The notes under the pieces were generated by a model. The model was not told the DNA's origin. It saw nothing but the letters and a program-made list of their open reading frames with translations, and made no database searches. From Botrimarina mediterranea (GTDB lineage: Bacteria > Planctomycetota > Planctomycetia > Pirellulales > Lacipirellulaceae), in NCBI RefSeq assembly GCF_007753265.1, contig NZ_CP036349.1, positions 5,807,208-5,871,207 of the forward strand: 64,000 bases of DNA, in the 5' to 3' direction. Both the position numbers and the translations under genes were made by a program. Numbering within the stretch: the first letter of the stretch is position 1; each line of letters begins with the position of its first letter. Positions 9,165-18,068 of this stretch are shown here, piece by piece.

Positions 9165-9239
9165 GGCGAGCCGGCGACGTTAGTCGTCGGTGGATACGGG
9201 TACCCGCTCCCCACCGAGGACTAACGTCCCCGGCTCGCC
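9165..9239. repeat. A-type palindromic element overlapping the 3' end of lnt
   Basis: 75 bp. Left arm GGCGAGCCGGCGACGTTAGT with CGTCGGTGG, right arm the inverted copy CCACCGAGGACTAACGTCC plus CCGGCTCGCC. The right arm supplies the last codons (SRGR) and the stop codon of lnt on the minus strand. Confidence 0.9.
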
Positions 9240-10942
9240 GCCCGTCGGAGTTTGATAGCCTCAACGCCGCGGCTCCCCGCAAGCAGCCCGCACGCCGCCA
9301 GGCACACCCCCGCGAACACGTCCCCCCAGCGGCTGTAGAACGTCGCCCGCGCACTCGGCCGCGGGACGTCCGCCACCAGCGCCTGCTCCGCCATCCGCGG
9401 CCCCAGGGCCTGGACCTCACCTGTCGCATCGATGACCGCCGAGAGGCCCCCATTGGCCGCCACCAGCAGCGGTAGGCCGTTCTCCACCGCCCGATAGACC
9501 CCGCACGCCAAGTGCATGTCGAGTTCGCTCGAGCCCCAGAACCAAGCGTCGTTGGTGACGTTCACCAGCACGTCGGGGCGCTCGCCGTCAGCCGTGAGCG
9601 TCGCGACCTGCCGGCGGATGACGTGCGGCACCACCGTCTCGTAGCAGATCGACGGGCACAGCCGCAGCACGCCCCCGTTACCCAGCGGCCCGTCGCGCAG
9701 TGGCGCGTCCATCGCCACTGGCCCGGCGCCGACGCCCATGCCGCCGGAGATCGGCGTCAGGTAGTAGATAATCGGCATCCCGGAAGCAAACGGGATGTAC
9801 TCGCCAAACGGCACGAGGTGCGTCTTGTCGTAGACGGCGATCGGCTGCCCTTCGCCATCCGAGAGCAGGACGCTGTTGTAGACACGCTCGTCCCCAACGC
9901 CCGCGGGCTCGGACAGGATGTCGAAGCGGTCGATCCCCACCAGCGACGCGGCGCCGCCCGTCATGTCGGCGAGCACCTTCAGCCACGAGGCGGTGTTCTC
10001 GATGCGAGCGGTGTACGCGTCGTCGGCGTCGGCTGGTGGTTCGGCGGCGCCATCGAAGTAAATGAGCGGCGTGCGGAACATGCTCTCGGGCCAGATCACC
10101 AGATCGACCGGCCGCCCGTCACGCCGACTCTGTGCGAACGCCTCGCGCGAAAGCACCATGTGGCGGTCCATGATCCGCTGGCCGCGCGCGGGGTCCGGGT
10201 CCCACGTGGCGCGGATGTCGCCCTGGATGAGCGCCACCCGCGGCCGTGGCGCTTTGTCGATTTTGAAGTTCGTCTCGACGGCGGACCTGGCTGCGAAGCC
10301 AACCGCGATCACGATCGCGATCGATGCAATCGCTTCTATCAATCGCCGACCACGACGCGGGGTCTTCCAAGCAAGGAAGGCGTTTGCCAAGGTCGCAGCA
10401 ACGAGCACCACGGCGAAAGTCACGCCGTACGCACCCGCGTAGGCGGCGAGCGAACGTATCCAGGGCTGGCCCGCTTGCGAATGGCTCACCGCACCCATCA
10501 AGAAGCCAGTGAACAACCGCGCCTGCAGCAACTCGAGCCCCGTCCACACGACCGGCGCCGCCAGCCACAACGGCCAGCGCCAACGCCGCCGCGCGGTCCG
10601 CACTAGCGCGACCAGCGCCACGGGATAGAGGCCCAAATAAAGCGCTAGCGGCGCCCAGCCCAACGGTGTCAACGGGTGCGGCAGCCGCACCCAGTGCACC
10701 GCCAAGAGCCAATACAGCGATCCCGCAAGCCACATCTTGAGGTACTCACGGCGCCGCCATTCGGCAGGCGACTCGGCGAGCCATAGCCACACCCCCGGTG
10801 CGATCCAAGCCAGCGGCCACAGCGCCGCCGGCGGCTGCGCGAGCCACAACAGCACCGCGCCAATCACCCCGACGAGCAGCACTCGTGGGGGACCGAACTC
10901 CACCACGGGAGAGTCCTTCACTGCCTGGTGGTTGGCGTTCAA
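9221..10942 (-). CDS. lnt: Apolipoprotein N-acyltransferase
   Basis: 573 residues. The N-terminal ~220 residues carry several hydrophobic segments (VLLVGVIGAVLLWLAQPPAALWPLAWIAPGVWLWLA; VTFAVVLVAATLANAFL), followed by a carbon-nitrogen hydrolase domain. The catalytic Glu-Lys-Cys triad is visible: WPES for Glu, DKTHLVPFGEY for Lys, SICYETVVP for Cys. It adds the third acyl chain to the N-terminal cysteine of lipoproteins in the inner membrane. The start is TTG at 10942, overlapping the TGA of the upstream lipoprotein gene (TTGA), which suggests coupled translation. The last residues, SRGR and stop, come from a palindromic repeat, so the original C-terminus was replaced or extended. Confidence 0.93.
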   Translation of the reverse strand: MNANHQAVKDSPVVEFGPPRVLLVGVIGAVLLWLAQPPAALWPLAWIAPGVWLWLAESPAEWRRREYLKMWLAGSLYWLLAVHWVRLPHPLTPLGWAPLALYLGLYPVALVALVRTARRRWRWPLWLAAPVVWTGLELLQARLFTGFLMGAVSHSQAGQPWIRSLAAYAGAYGVTFAVVLVAATLANAFLAWKTPRRGRRLIEAIASIAIVIAVGFAARSAVETNFKIDKAPRPRVALIQGDIRATWDPDPARGQRIMDRHMVLSREAFAQSRRDGRPVDLVIWPESMFRTPLIYFDGAAEPPADADDAYTARIENTASWLKVLADMTGGAASLVGIDRFDILSEPAGVGDERVYNSVLLSDGEGQPIAVYDKTHLVPFGEYIPFASGMPIIYYLTPISGGMGVGAGPVAMDAPLRDGPLGNGGVLRLCPSICYETVVPHVIRRQVATLTADGERPDVLVNVTNDAWFWGSSELDMHLACGVYRAVENGLPLLVAANGGLSAVIDATGEVQALGPRMAEQALVADVPRPSARATFYSRWGDVFAGVCLAACGLLAGSRGVEAIKLRRAASRGR

Positions 10943-12486
10943 CGCAGGAACGACTCCACCCGCTCGTGGAGCCGGATCACGGCGTCATGCGTCTGGTCCG
11001 CGTCGGAGCTGCTCTTGAGCACCCGCACCGCATCCTCCCAGAGGAACTTCGGCAACATAGCCCGCTCGGCGGCGCCCTCGACCGCACGACCCACCGACGC
11101 GGCGAGTTCCGGGTGATCCTGCGCCACGACCAATAGCGCATTAGTCTTCAGCGCGATCTCCAACAGCGCCGCATGATCGACGCCGTGCGCTTGCGTCAAC
11201 TCGACGCCGGCGCGCGACGCCGCGCCGAGCATGTTCTGGACGCGCTCGTCGGCGTCGGTTGCGGCGCCCCCCGTGCTCGGATCGGCGATCCGGAGCGACT
11301 TCGACAACCGCTCGACTTCGCTCCGCCACTCGGCGACCTCGGTCGGCGTCGCGCCGTCGAGGTCCGCCAGCTCGGCAAGACCCAACTTGCCGCCCAACAG
11401 CCAGGCCAAGTGCCGGGTGTTGAACTCCAGCACCGGCACCGCCGGCAACGGCTGCATCACATCCGCCGCCATCGGCGCCGCACGCTCCGCCGCCCGCGGC
11501 TTAGCGGCCTCAGGCTCGGGCTCGGGCTCAGGCAACGGCTCGGTCTTCTCCGGCTCCGCTTCCGGCTCATCAAACAGCGAAGCGTCATCCGCGGGCGCCG
11601 TCGGCTCGTCGAGCGGCAGCATCGGTGATTCGTTCGCCCATGGTTCCTCGCCCGGCGGTTCTTCGAAGGGCGGCTTTGCCGCCGGAGCCTCCGTTGCGGG
11701 CTCCTCGGGTTCATCTCCCCACAGCTCGTCCACCAAGTCAGCATTGGCCGAAGCGGTCGCCGAGGGCTCTTTCGGCTCTAACTCTGGCTTCGGGTCTTCG
11801 GCCGGCGCCTCGACGACAGGCGTTTCCACAGCCGGTTTCGCAGCCGAATCGAGCCACCAACCATCGTCATCGGGTGCGGCGGATTCGGTAGCGGTCGGCG
11901 GCGGGCTCGCTTGTTCCTCTGTAACTGCGGGCACTGCGGTCGGCTTAGGCTCCTCCGCCGGCGGTGTTTCGGCTACCGCCTCGATAGAATCGCTCGCCGG
12001 CTCGTCGGTCGTCGAGCTGTAAGCCTCATTCAAGAAGGCACCGAAGCCGTCGTCCTCCTCTTCCGGCTTCGAATCGTCCGCCACGGGGGGCGTCGCCGAC
12101 GCTGTTGGGGGTTCGTCCACCGCAGCGAACAACTCTCCCGCTTCCTCCGGAGCCTCGGCGGGACTCTCAGACGCTTCCCACGGCAGCCGTTCGGGTGGAG
12201 CCTCGGCAGTGTCGTTCGCCGGCGTGTCCGCGGGGACCGGATCGGCCTCAATCGAATCGGACCCGGCCATGTCGGTCCCGGTCGATCCGCCAACGTTCTC
12301 GTCCGGCGTGAACGCCGGCGCCTCTCCCGTTGACGCCCCGTTCTCGGACGCCCCGTTCTCCGGCGCCGCGTACGGAACCTCCTGGGGGCAACCCACGACT
12401 AACGGGAGCACCAGCAGCACCGCCGCCAGGGGGGCGTGACGTTTAGCGAAGAATCGTTCCGTCCGCACTTTGCGCCTTCTGACCAT
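10939..12486 (-). CDS. Putative acidic Pro/Glu/Ala-rich lipoprotein
   Basis: About 515 residues from ATG 12486. The N-terminus has basic residues (MVRRRKVRTERFFAKRH), a hydrophobic stretch and the lipobox-like LPLVVGC, so cleavage before the cysteine and lipidation are likely. Residues ~30-340 are low-complexity, rich in Glu, Pro and Ala, probably a disordered spacer. The last ~180 residues (PVLEFNTRHLAWLLGGKLGL ... RLHERVESFLR) look folded and helical, of unknown function. Its stop overlaps the lnt start. A lipoprotein gene coupled to lnt is a fitting pair, but no functional link is shown. Confidence 0.75.
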   Translation of the reverse strand: MVRRRKVRTERFFAKRHAPLAAVLLVLPLVVGCPQEVPYAAPENGASENGASTGEAPAFTPDENVGGSTGTDMAGSDSIEADPVPADTPANDTAEAPPERLPWEASESPAEAPEEAGELFAAVDEPPTASATPPVADDSKPEEEDDGFGAFLNEAYSSTTDEPASDSIEAVAETPPAEEPKPTAVPAVTEEQASPPPTATESAAPDDDGWWLDSAAKPAVETPVVEAPAEDPKPELEPKEPSATASANADLVDELWGDEPEEPATEAPAAKPPFEEPPGEEPWANESPMLPLDEPTAPADDASLFDEPEAEPEKTEPLPEPEPEPEAAKPRAAERAAPMAADVMQPLPAVPVLEFNTRHLAWLLGGKLGLAELADLDGATPTEVAEWRSEVERLSKSLRIADPSTGGAATDADERVQNMLGAASRAGVELTQAHGVDHAALLEIALKTNALLVVAQDHPELAASVGRAVEGAAERAMLPKFLWEDAVRVLKSSSDADQTHDAVIRLHERVESFLR

Positions 12487-12606
12487 CGGGGAGAATAAGG
12501 AGAGGTCCGGCCACGGAGCGGCGCGCCGTCCTCCCTCGCTCAAAAGTCTACCGGCCCTCCCGCCCCGACGCACGGCCTCCCGCCTCGCCCGCCCCCACCT
12601 CCGCCC

Positions 12607-13473
12607 ATGCCATCTCCCGATCGCCAACCGCTGACCCGACGACAGTGGCTCGGCCGCATCGCCGCGGGCGGCGTAACGCTAGCACTCGGCTCCTACGCCT
12701 ACGCGCGGCGAATTGAGCCCCATTGGGTCGAAATAACGCATCACACGATGCCCCTGATGAATCTGTCGTCGTCGCTCGTTGGTAAACGGCTGGTACAGAT
12801 CAGCGACCTGCACGTCGGTCCGGTCGTCGATAACAGCTATCTGCGTACTGTACTGCGCAGTCTAGAAGAGTTGGGTCCTGACTACCTCGTTATCACTGGA
12901 GATCTGATGTCGAGCCGCCGCGCCGAGTCGGTCGATCTCGTAATCGACACGCTGCGCGACTCGCCCGTCATCGACCTGCCGACTTTCATCGTGCTGGGCA
13001 ACCATGACTACGGGGAAGGATTCCGCAACGACTTCGTCGCCGATGAACTCGTGGACAAGGTGCGTAACCTTGGTGTCACTGTTCTCCGCAATGAGTCCAT
13101 CGATATCGACGGCCTCCAAATCGCCGGTTGCGACGACCGCTGGGCGCGACGCACCGACCTCAACGCGACCTTTGCCCGCGTCGATCACACCCGCCCGACC
13201 ATCTGCCTCGCCCACAACCCCGATATCGCGGACCTCCCCGATTGGTCCACGTTCGGCGGCTGGATTCTCTCGGGCCACACGCACGGCGGGCAGTGCCGCT
13301 TCCCGATCATCGGCGCCCCGGTCCTGCCGATTAAGAACAAGGCCTACGCCCGTGGGCACGTCTCGCTCAATGGGGGACGAAACCTCTACGTCAATCGCGG
13401 CCTCGGTTACACACGCCGTATCCGCTTCGGCGTCCGGCCAGAAGTAACGGTCTTTACACTGACGCCCGTCTGA
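12607..13473 (+). CDS. Tat-exported metallophosphoesterase (YkuE/YaeI-like)
   Basis: 288 residues. N-terminus TRRQWLGRIAAGGVTLALGSYAYA is a twin-arginine signal. All metallophosphoesterase motifs are present: SDLHVGP (D-x-H), VITGDLM (GD), LGNHDYG (GNHD), CLAHNPD (H) and LSGHTHGGQ (GHxH). The closest family I know is the YkuE/LpxH-like membrane-associated calcineurin-type phosphoesterases; substrate unknown. Divergently transcribed from the lipoprotein gene with ~120 bp between the starts. No additional domain. Confidence 0.92.
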   Translation: MPSPDRQPLTRRQWLGRIAAGGVTLALGSYAYARRIEPHWVEITHHTMPLMNLSSSLVGKRLVQISDLHVGPVVDNSYLRTVLRSLEELGPDYLVITGDLMSSRRAESVDLVIDTLRDSPVIDLPTFIVLGNHDYGEGFRNDFVADELVDKVRNLGVTVLRNESIDIDGLQIAGCDDRWARRTDLNATFARVDHTRPTICLAHNPDIADLPDWSTFGGWILSGHTHGGQCRFPIIGAPVLPIKNKAYARGHVSLNGGRNLYVNRGLGYTRRIRFGVRPEVTVFTLTPV

Positions 13474-13661
13474 ACGGGTCCTGCGGGCGCGCCGGGTTGG
13501 ATCGCTCCGGTGGCGTCGGCTGACCCCGGCGGGCGCCAGATTGCACAGGTGAACCTCGTGATTCGGCGTTGGACGCTGCGGGAATCCGATCGCATGTTTG
13601 CGGTATCCCCCGGGCGCCTTCGGCGCGTCCGGCGCCCTGCCGCTGGTCCATCGCGCCCGTC

Positions 13662-15062
13662 ATGTCGTTCGTCAATTCGTCGCTCGAATCGGCACTTCCC
13701 CCCGATCTAGCGGCCGCGCTCGCCAAGCGCGCCGCGGCCAACGCCCCGCAGCTGCCCGGGGCGATGCCTGCCTCGGCGCCGGCGCGTCACCGCGTTGCCG
13801 ACGCCCAAGAACCCTTCCCACCGCCGCCGCCCGAGCCACGCGACCTCGCCGAAGCCGGTCTCACCGAGGGCGCCGTCGATGCCCTGTTGATGAAGACCCT
13901 GCTGGGCCGCGTCACCGCGTCCGGCGCCGACCTCGCGCGGCAGAGCTGCCTGTCGCACGCCATCGTCACCGCGGCGCTCGCGCGGATGCGTGACGAGCTG
14001 CTCGTGGTCATCAAGGGCCAGGCGCTCGGCGGCGACTACTCGTATCAACTCTCCGAAGCAGGACACACCCGCGCCCGGCAACACGCCGAGCACGGCGCCT
14101 ACGCCGACGCCGCCCCCGTGCCGCTCGCCGCCTACGAACGCGCCATCCGCGCGCAGGCGGTCGGTCAGACGCGCGTCACGGTCGAGACGCTCCGTCAAGC
14201 GTTCGACGAGATGACGCTCGGCGAGAGCATGCTCAGCCTGCTCGCCCAAGCCGTCTCCGACGGTCGCGGCCTGTTCCTCTACGGCGCGCCAGGCAACGGC
14301 AAGACGACCATTGCCGAGCACGTCTGTGGCGCGTTCGGCAAGCATCTCTGGATACCGCGGGCCATTTCGATCGGCGGCGATGTCCTAAAGCTCTTCGACG
14401 AGAGCTGCCATCAACCGATCGAGTCCGAGGAGCTGCAAGGCGTCCGCTACGACCGCCGCTGGGTGCTCATCAAGCGGCCCACCGTCGTCGTCGGCGGTGA
14501 GCTAACGCTCGAGCAGCTCGACCCCGCGTTCAACGCCGCCAGCGGCGTCAGCGAAGCGCCCGTGCAGATGAAGGCCAACGGCGGCGTCCTGGTGATCGAC
14601 GACTTCGGCCGGCAACGCGTCAGCAGCACCGAGCTGCTCAACCGCCTGATCGTCCCGCTCGAAAAGCAGTTCGATTACCTGTCGCTCGCTTCGGGCCGGC
14701 AGGCGCGGGTCCCCTTCGAGATGCTCTGCGTCCTTTCGACGAACCTCGAGCCGAGCCAACTCGTCGACGAGGCCTTCCTGCGGCGCATCCCCTACAAGGT
14801 CGAAGTCGACAACCCCACGCCCACGCAGTTCCGCGACCTCTTCAGGCACTACGCCAAGCAACTCGGCATCGAACTCCCCTCCGGCGCCGTCGAGACGCTG
14901 ATGTCGGAACACTACGCCCCGTCCGAGCGGCCCCTGCGCTTCTGTCACCCCCGCGACCTGTTGCGGCAGGCGAAGAACTACTGCACGGTGCACGACCGCC
15001 CGATGGTCGCCGACACCGAGAGCCTCGGCGCGGCGGTGCGGAACTACTTTGCGGGGTTGTGA
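13662..15062 (+). CDS. AAA-type ATPase with N-terminal winged-helix-like region
   Basis: 466 residues from ATG 13662. A Pro-rich linker (PFPPPPPEPRDLAEAG) leads to a region like a winged helix (LLGRVTASGADLARQSCLSHAIVTAALARMRDELL) and then an ATPase: Walker A GAPGNGKTT, Walker B VLVIDDFGRQ, sensor-1-like LSTNLEPSQL and a LRRIPYKVEV arginine region. The C-terminal part (RFCHPRDLLRQAKNYC) is helical. I do not recognise a named family with a defined role; the predicted-ATPase pattern is common in planctomycetes. Cytoplasmic. It is followed by a 139-bp inverted repeat. Confidence 0.8.
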   Translation: MSFVNSSLESALPPDLAAALAKRAAANAPQLPGAMPASAPARHRVADAQEPFPPPPPEPRDLAEAGLTEGAVDALLMKTLLGRVTASGADLARQSCLSHAIVTAALARMRDELLVVIKGQALGGDYSYQLSEAGHTRARQHAEHGAYADAAPVPLAAYERAIRAQAVGQTRVTVETLRQAFDEMTLGESMLSLLAQAVSDGRGLFLYGAPGNGKTTIAEHVCGAFGKHLWIPRAISIGGDVLKLFDESCHQPIESEELQGVRYDRRWVLIKRPTVVVGGELTLEQLDPAFNAASGVSEAPVQMKANGGVLVIDDFGRQRVSSTELLNRLIVPLEKQFDYLSLASGRQARVPFEMLCVLSTNLEPSQLVDEAFLRRIPYKVEVDNPTPTQFRDLFRHYAKQLGIELPSGAVETLMSEHYAPSERPLRFCHPRDLLRQAKNYCTVHDRPMVADTESLGAAVRNYFAGL

Positions 15063-15074
15063 GCGTGTGTTAGC

Positions 15075-15213
15075 GAGTGGTGCACTGTTCGTGGCCCACT
15101 CCGGGCGCTAACGCATTCCGGCTCTCTGCCCACGGCATGGCTAGCCAATAGGCAAGTCAGGGAGCCGGAATGCGTAATCGCCCGGAGTAGCCCCCCAACA
15201 ACGCGCACCACTC
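15075..15213. repeat. 139-bp inverted repeat between convergent genes (H-type)
   Basis: Left arm 15075-15127 and right arm 15158-15213 are imperfect inverted copies over ~53 bp, sharing GAGTGGTGC, ACTCCGGGCG and ACGCATTCCGGCTC. It sits between the AAA ATPase stop (+) and the stop of the small secreted protein (-), so it could act as a two-way terminator or be a small mobile palindrome. Confidence 0.75.
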
Positions 15214-15240
15214 AATTGGGCCAAATCACCGCGACGCCCA

Positions 15241-15528
15241 TCACGGAATGTAGAAGTACCGCGCCAGCGGCCGATCGCTGTGCTTGGCGTTCACCATCAG
15301 CGTGCCGTAGTGGCGACGACGGATCGTGTTGCCGTAGAAATGGCCCAAGCGGTTCGGCCGTTCCAGGAGGGGCTGCTCACGGACCTGAGCCTCAGCGCTG
15401 AGCGCTCCCGCAACGGGAGCGACGACTGGCGCCACGACGGCAGCAGCCGGCGATGCGGGGGCCTGGGCCGGGGCGATCGTAGCTACGGCGCTAACGAGGG
15501 CGAGCGAAGCAATCGAGCGAGCAATCAT
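15241..15528 (-). CDS. Small secreted protein
   Basis: 95 residues. Signal peptide MIARSIASLALVSAVATIAPAQA, then an Ala/Val/Pro stretch and a C-terminal basic-aromatic part, RPNRLGHFYGNTIRRRHYG. The RPNRLGHFYGN phrase suggests a conserved planctomycete secreted family but I cannot name it. Convergent with the AAA ATPase gene. Confidence 0.7.
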   Translation of the reverse strand: MIARSIASLALVSAVATIAPAQAPASPAAAVVAPVVAPVAGALSAEAQVREQPLLERPNRLGHFYGNTIRRRHYGTLMVNAKHSDRPLARYFYIP

Positions 15529-15612
15529 CGGAATAATCTAATCGGTGTGCGGGTTCACGGGTGATCCATCGACCCTCAGTCTCTCAGCAAGCCTCAGAGC
15601 TTACCTCCTCGA

Positions 15613-16659
15613 CTAAAGATCGTCCGAGTCCCCCCCCGCAACTGTGGCGCCAGCTCGCCAGGCCGCAGAATCGACATCATCCCCAATAAAGCGCACCGAA
15701 CCGTCCGCCAGGGCGGCGTTTACGCCGCCTGGATGCAAACTGCGGGCGGCCCGCCAGCCGAACGCCCGGAAGATGGTTGCCGGCATGCCGCCGATCGCCG
15801 CCGCCATGCAGTCCGCTTCCGCCGCGTTGGGCGTGTGGTAGTGGTTGTAGAGCGCACAACGAAACTCGCCGTTGGCCCAGGCGAAACCACGTGGGTCGGA
15901 AACGTTCCAATCAGCCGGCCCCGCACACTTCGCGTCGGTTAGCGGCAGGGTCACCATCTTGTACTCGTAGACCGGGTCGTGCGGGTCGCTCGGACGCGGG
16001 ACACCAAGCGGGCTCTCGCTGGCGAGGACCGTCTTGGAAAGACCGTCGGTGATCTGCGCCGGCCGCAACTCAGAATTGATCCCAAACAGGCCGCCGGTAT
16101 CCGCCGGACTGCCGTCGTCGAACGGCGTCGCCGGATCGCCCAGGCCAATGCCCGCGCAGACGGCGTAGTTGGTGGGCCCGAACTTATCGCTCACGGGCAG
16201 TCCCTGATCGCTCGGGCAGAGGTACTCGGCGAGCGTCTGCTTCACCGGCTCGACGTTCGCCGCCGAGACGCTGCCGCTGACCCCCGTGTAGAGCGGCTGC
16301 GTCATGTCCAGTGCGTCGTAAGCCGCGCCGCTTTCGAGGTACGGCAAGATCGCCGCCAAAGCGCTCCACCGGTAAAAGTTGTGGGGCGTCGCCGGGTTGT
16401 CGGGGTTGGCCTGCGACACGGCGCCGGAAGGGAAGTGTCCCTGCGCGGCGACGTGGTTCTGCATCGCGACCGCCACCTGCCGCAGCTTGTTGACGCACGA
16501 CGTCCGCCGTGACGCCTCGCGAGCCGCCTGCACGGCCGGAAGCAAGAGTGCGACGAGGATGCCGATGATCGCCACGACGACCAGGAGTTCAACGAGCGTG
16601 AACCCTGCCTGATGTGAGCGATCTGCCCGTCCAGCGGTCAAGGGCGTCCTCGATGTCAT
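15613..16659 (-). CDS. DUF1559 family prepilin-like protein
   Basis: 348 residues. The N-terminus [32 protein letters not shown] is a class III (type IV pilin/pseudopilin) signal: cleavage after Gly, methylation of Phe, then a long hydrophobic helix. The body matches the planctomycete DUF1559 (SBP_bac_10) pattern, including the C-terminal [15 protein letters not shown]. Such proteins are numerous in planctomycetes; they are thought to be exported pseudopilin-like surface proteins of unknown function. Its ATG overlaps the TGA of the upstream PEP-CTERM gene (ATGA), so the two are co-translated. Confidence 0.93.
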   Translation of the reverse strand: MTSRTPLTAGRADRSHQAGFTLVELLVVVAIIGILVALLLPAVQAAREASRRTSCVNKLRQVAVAMQNHVAAQGHFPSGAVSQANPDNPATPHNFYRWSALAAILPYLESGAAYDALDMTQPLYTGVSGSVSAANVEPVKQTLAEYLCPSDQGLPVSDKFGPTNYAVCAGIGLGDPATPFDDGSPADTGGLFGINSELRPAQITDGLSKTVLASESPLGVPRPSDPHDPVYEYKMVTLPLTDAKCAGPADWNVSDPRGFAWANGEFRCALYNHYHTPNAAEADCMAAAIGGMPATIFRAFGWRAARSLHPGGVNAALADGSVRFIGDDVDSAAWRAGATVAGGDSDDL

Positions 16660-17894
16660 ACGCGACGATTGGCAAAGGCGCCGACCATGGCGATCGCGGC
16701 GAGCACCACGACCGACGGCTCGGGGACCGACGCCACACCAACGGATTCTGGCGCGAAGGCGATGGCGCTGATCGGCGGCAAGCCCTCGACGATCGTCCCC
16801 AACAGGCCGCCGTCGCGGCCAAACTCGATCAACGCCCCACGGTTGTCGGGACGCCGCGTCAGGCCCAGCGTGCTCACCAAGAACGTCCCGTCGGGGGTTT
16901 CGAGCAGGCCCGACGGCGAGTTACTCGGCGCCGCCTCGTTGGCCGTGTCGGGAAGCGGATCGGGGATCGCCGGCGGGATGATGGCCAGCTCCATGCCGAA
17001 CGATCCGTCCATCGTGTACTGCGTCAGTTGGTTGCCGTTGAGGTCGGTGATGACGATGGTCGCCTCTTCTCCCTCGGCGTCTCGCCACACGGTGTAATCG
17101 GCGGCGTCGACGACGCCGTCGAAGTTGCCGTCGGCGGCGGGGTCGTCCGTCCCATAGGCGGCGGCCCAGACGTCGTAGTCGGGCTCATTGACAACCCCGT
17201 CGCGGTTATAGTCGGCGGCGGCGTAAACGACGAACGGCTTGCTCCCGCCGCGTACGCCGGGCGTCGCCCCGAATGGCACCAGCGGGTCCTCGGCGCCGAG
17301 TTGTAAGACCGCGCCCGGCCCGCCGAACGGATCGCCGACCGACACGAGCAAGTCGCCCGCCGGGGAGTAGGCCATGCCCGAAGGATACGGCAGTCCATCG
17401 GCAAGGTTCGTCGCCGGCGCGCCGGTCGCGAGTTCGTAAGGTGTGATCGAACCGAAGGCGGTCGCCGCCAGCACTTGCCCGTCGCCGGTCAGCAAGAGGT
17501 TGTTGTAGCCGTTGCCTTGTTCAACTTCCGCTTGCGGCAAGGCGGCAAACGCCCCGGGCAGGCCCGGGATGTTCGACTCGAGTGGCGCGCCGGTCAGCGC
17601 GTCGAAGTGGAAGATGAGTCCCGAGAGCGTCGAGACGTACATCCGATTCGTCCCGGAATCGACGACAACGTCGGTCGGATAGATGAACCCCGTCTGCGGA
17701 GACTCGGGGATGAAGGTCGAGACCGAGCCTGTCTCGACATTGATCTTCAGCACGCCGGTGAGCGTCGGGTCGGGGTCAGCGGGCGATTCAACCGGGAAGA
17801 AGCTCGTCGCAAAAACGTCGAGGGCCATCGCCTCCGTATTCGCCAGTACGAGAGTCGCCAGGGCGGCAAGAGCCCCGTGTCCAAGAAAACGCAT
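16656..17894 (-). CDS. PEP-CTERM protein with beta-propeller-like body and EF-hand loops
   Basis: 412 residues. Signal peptide [24 protein letters not shown]. The N-terminal and central segments ([54 protein letters not shown]) resemble NHL/SMP-30-type propeller repeats. Two dockerin-like calcium loops, [16 protein letters not shown] and [16 protein letters not shown], interrupt the body. The end [23 protein letters not shown] is a PEP-CTERM signal. It is the first gene of a two-gene operon with the DUF1559 protein and overlaps it by 4 bp, a hint that the two act at the same surface site. Confidence 0.9.
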   Translation of the reverse strand: MRFLGHGALAALATLVLANTEAMALDVFATSFFPVESPADPDPTLTGVLKINVETGSVSTFIPESPQTGFIYPTDVVVDSGTNRMYVSTLSGLIFHFDALTGAPLESNIPGLPGAFAALPQAEVEQGNGYNNLLLTGDGQVLAATAFGSITPYELATGAPATNLADGLPYPSGMAYSPAGDLLVSVGDPFGGPGAVLQLGAEDPLVPFGATPGVRGGSKPFVVYAAADYNRDGVVNEPDYDVWAAAYGTDDPAADGNFDGVVDAADYTVWRDAEGEEATIVITDLNGNQLTQYTMDGSFGMELAIIPPAIPDPLPDTANEAAPSNSPSGLLETPDGTFLVSTLGLTRRPDNRGALIEFGRDGGLLGTIVEGLPPISAIAFAPESVGVASVPEPSVVVLAAIAMVGAFANRRV

Positions 17895-18068
17895 CGCGTA
17901 CTTCTCCGCGCCGTAGGTGGGATATCAAGGTGAGAGCAGCGGCCATGCCGGCAGCGGCGTTCCATCAGAGGTGGGAGGACCGATCATAGACGTCGGACGG
18001 CTCCGGGTGAACGGTTGGCCGTAAATGCCCACGAAATAGCGTGGGATGGAGAACACTGCCCGCTCAGC

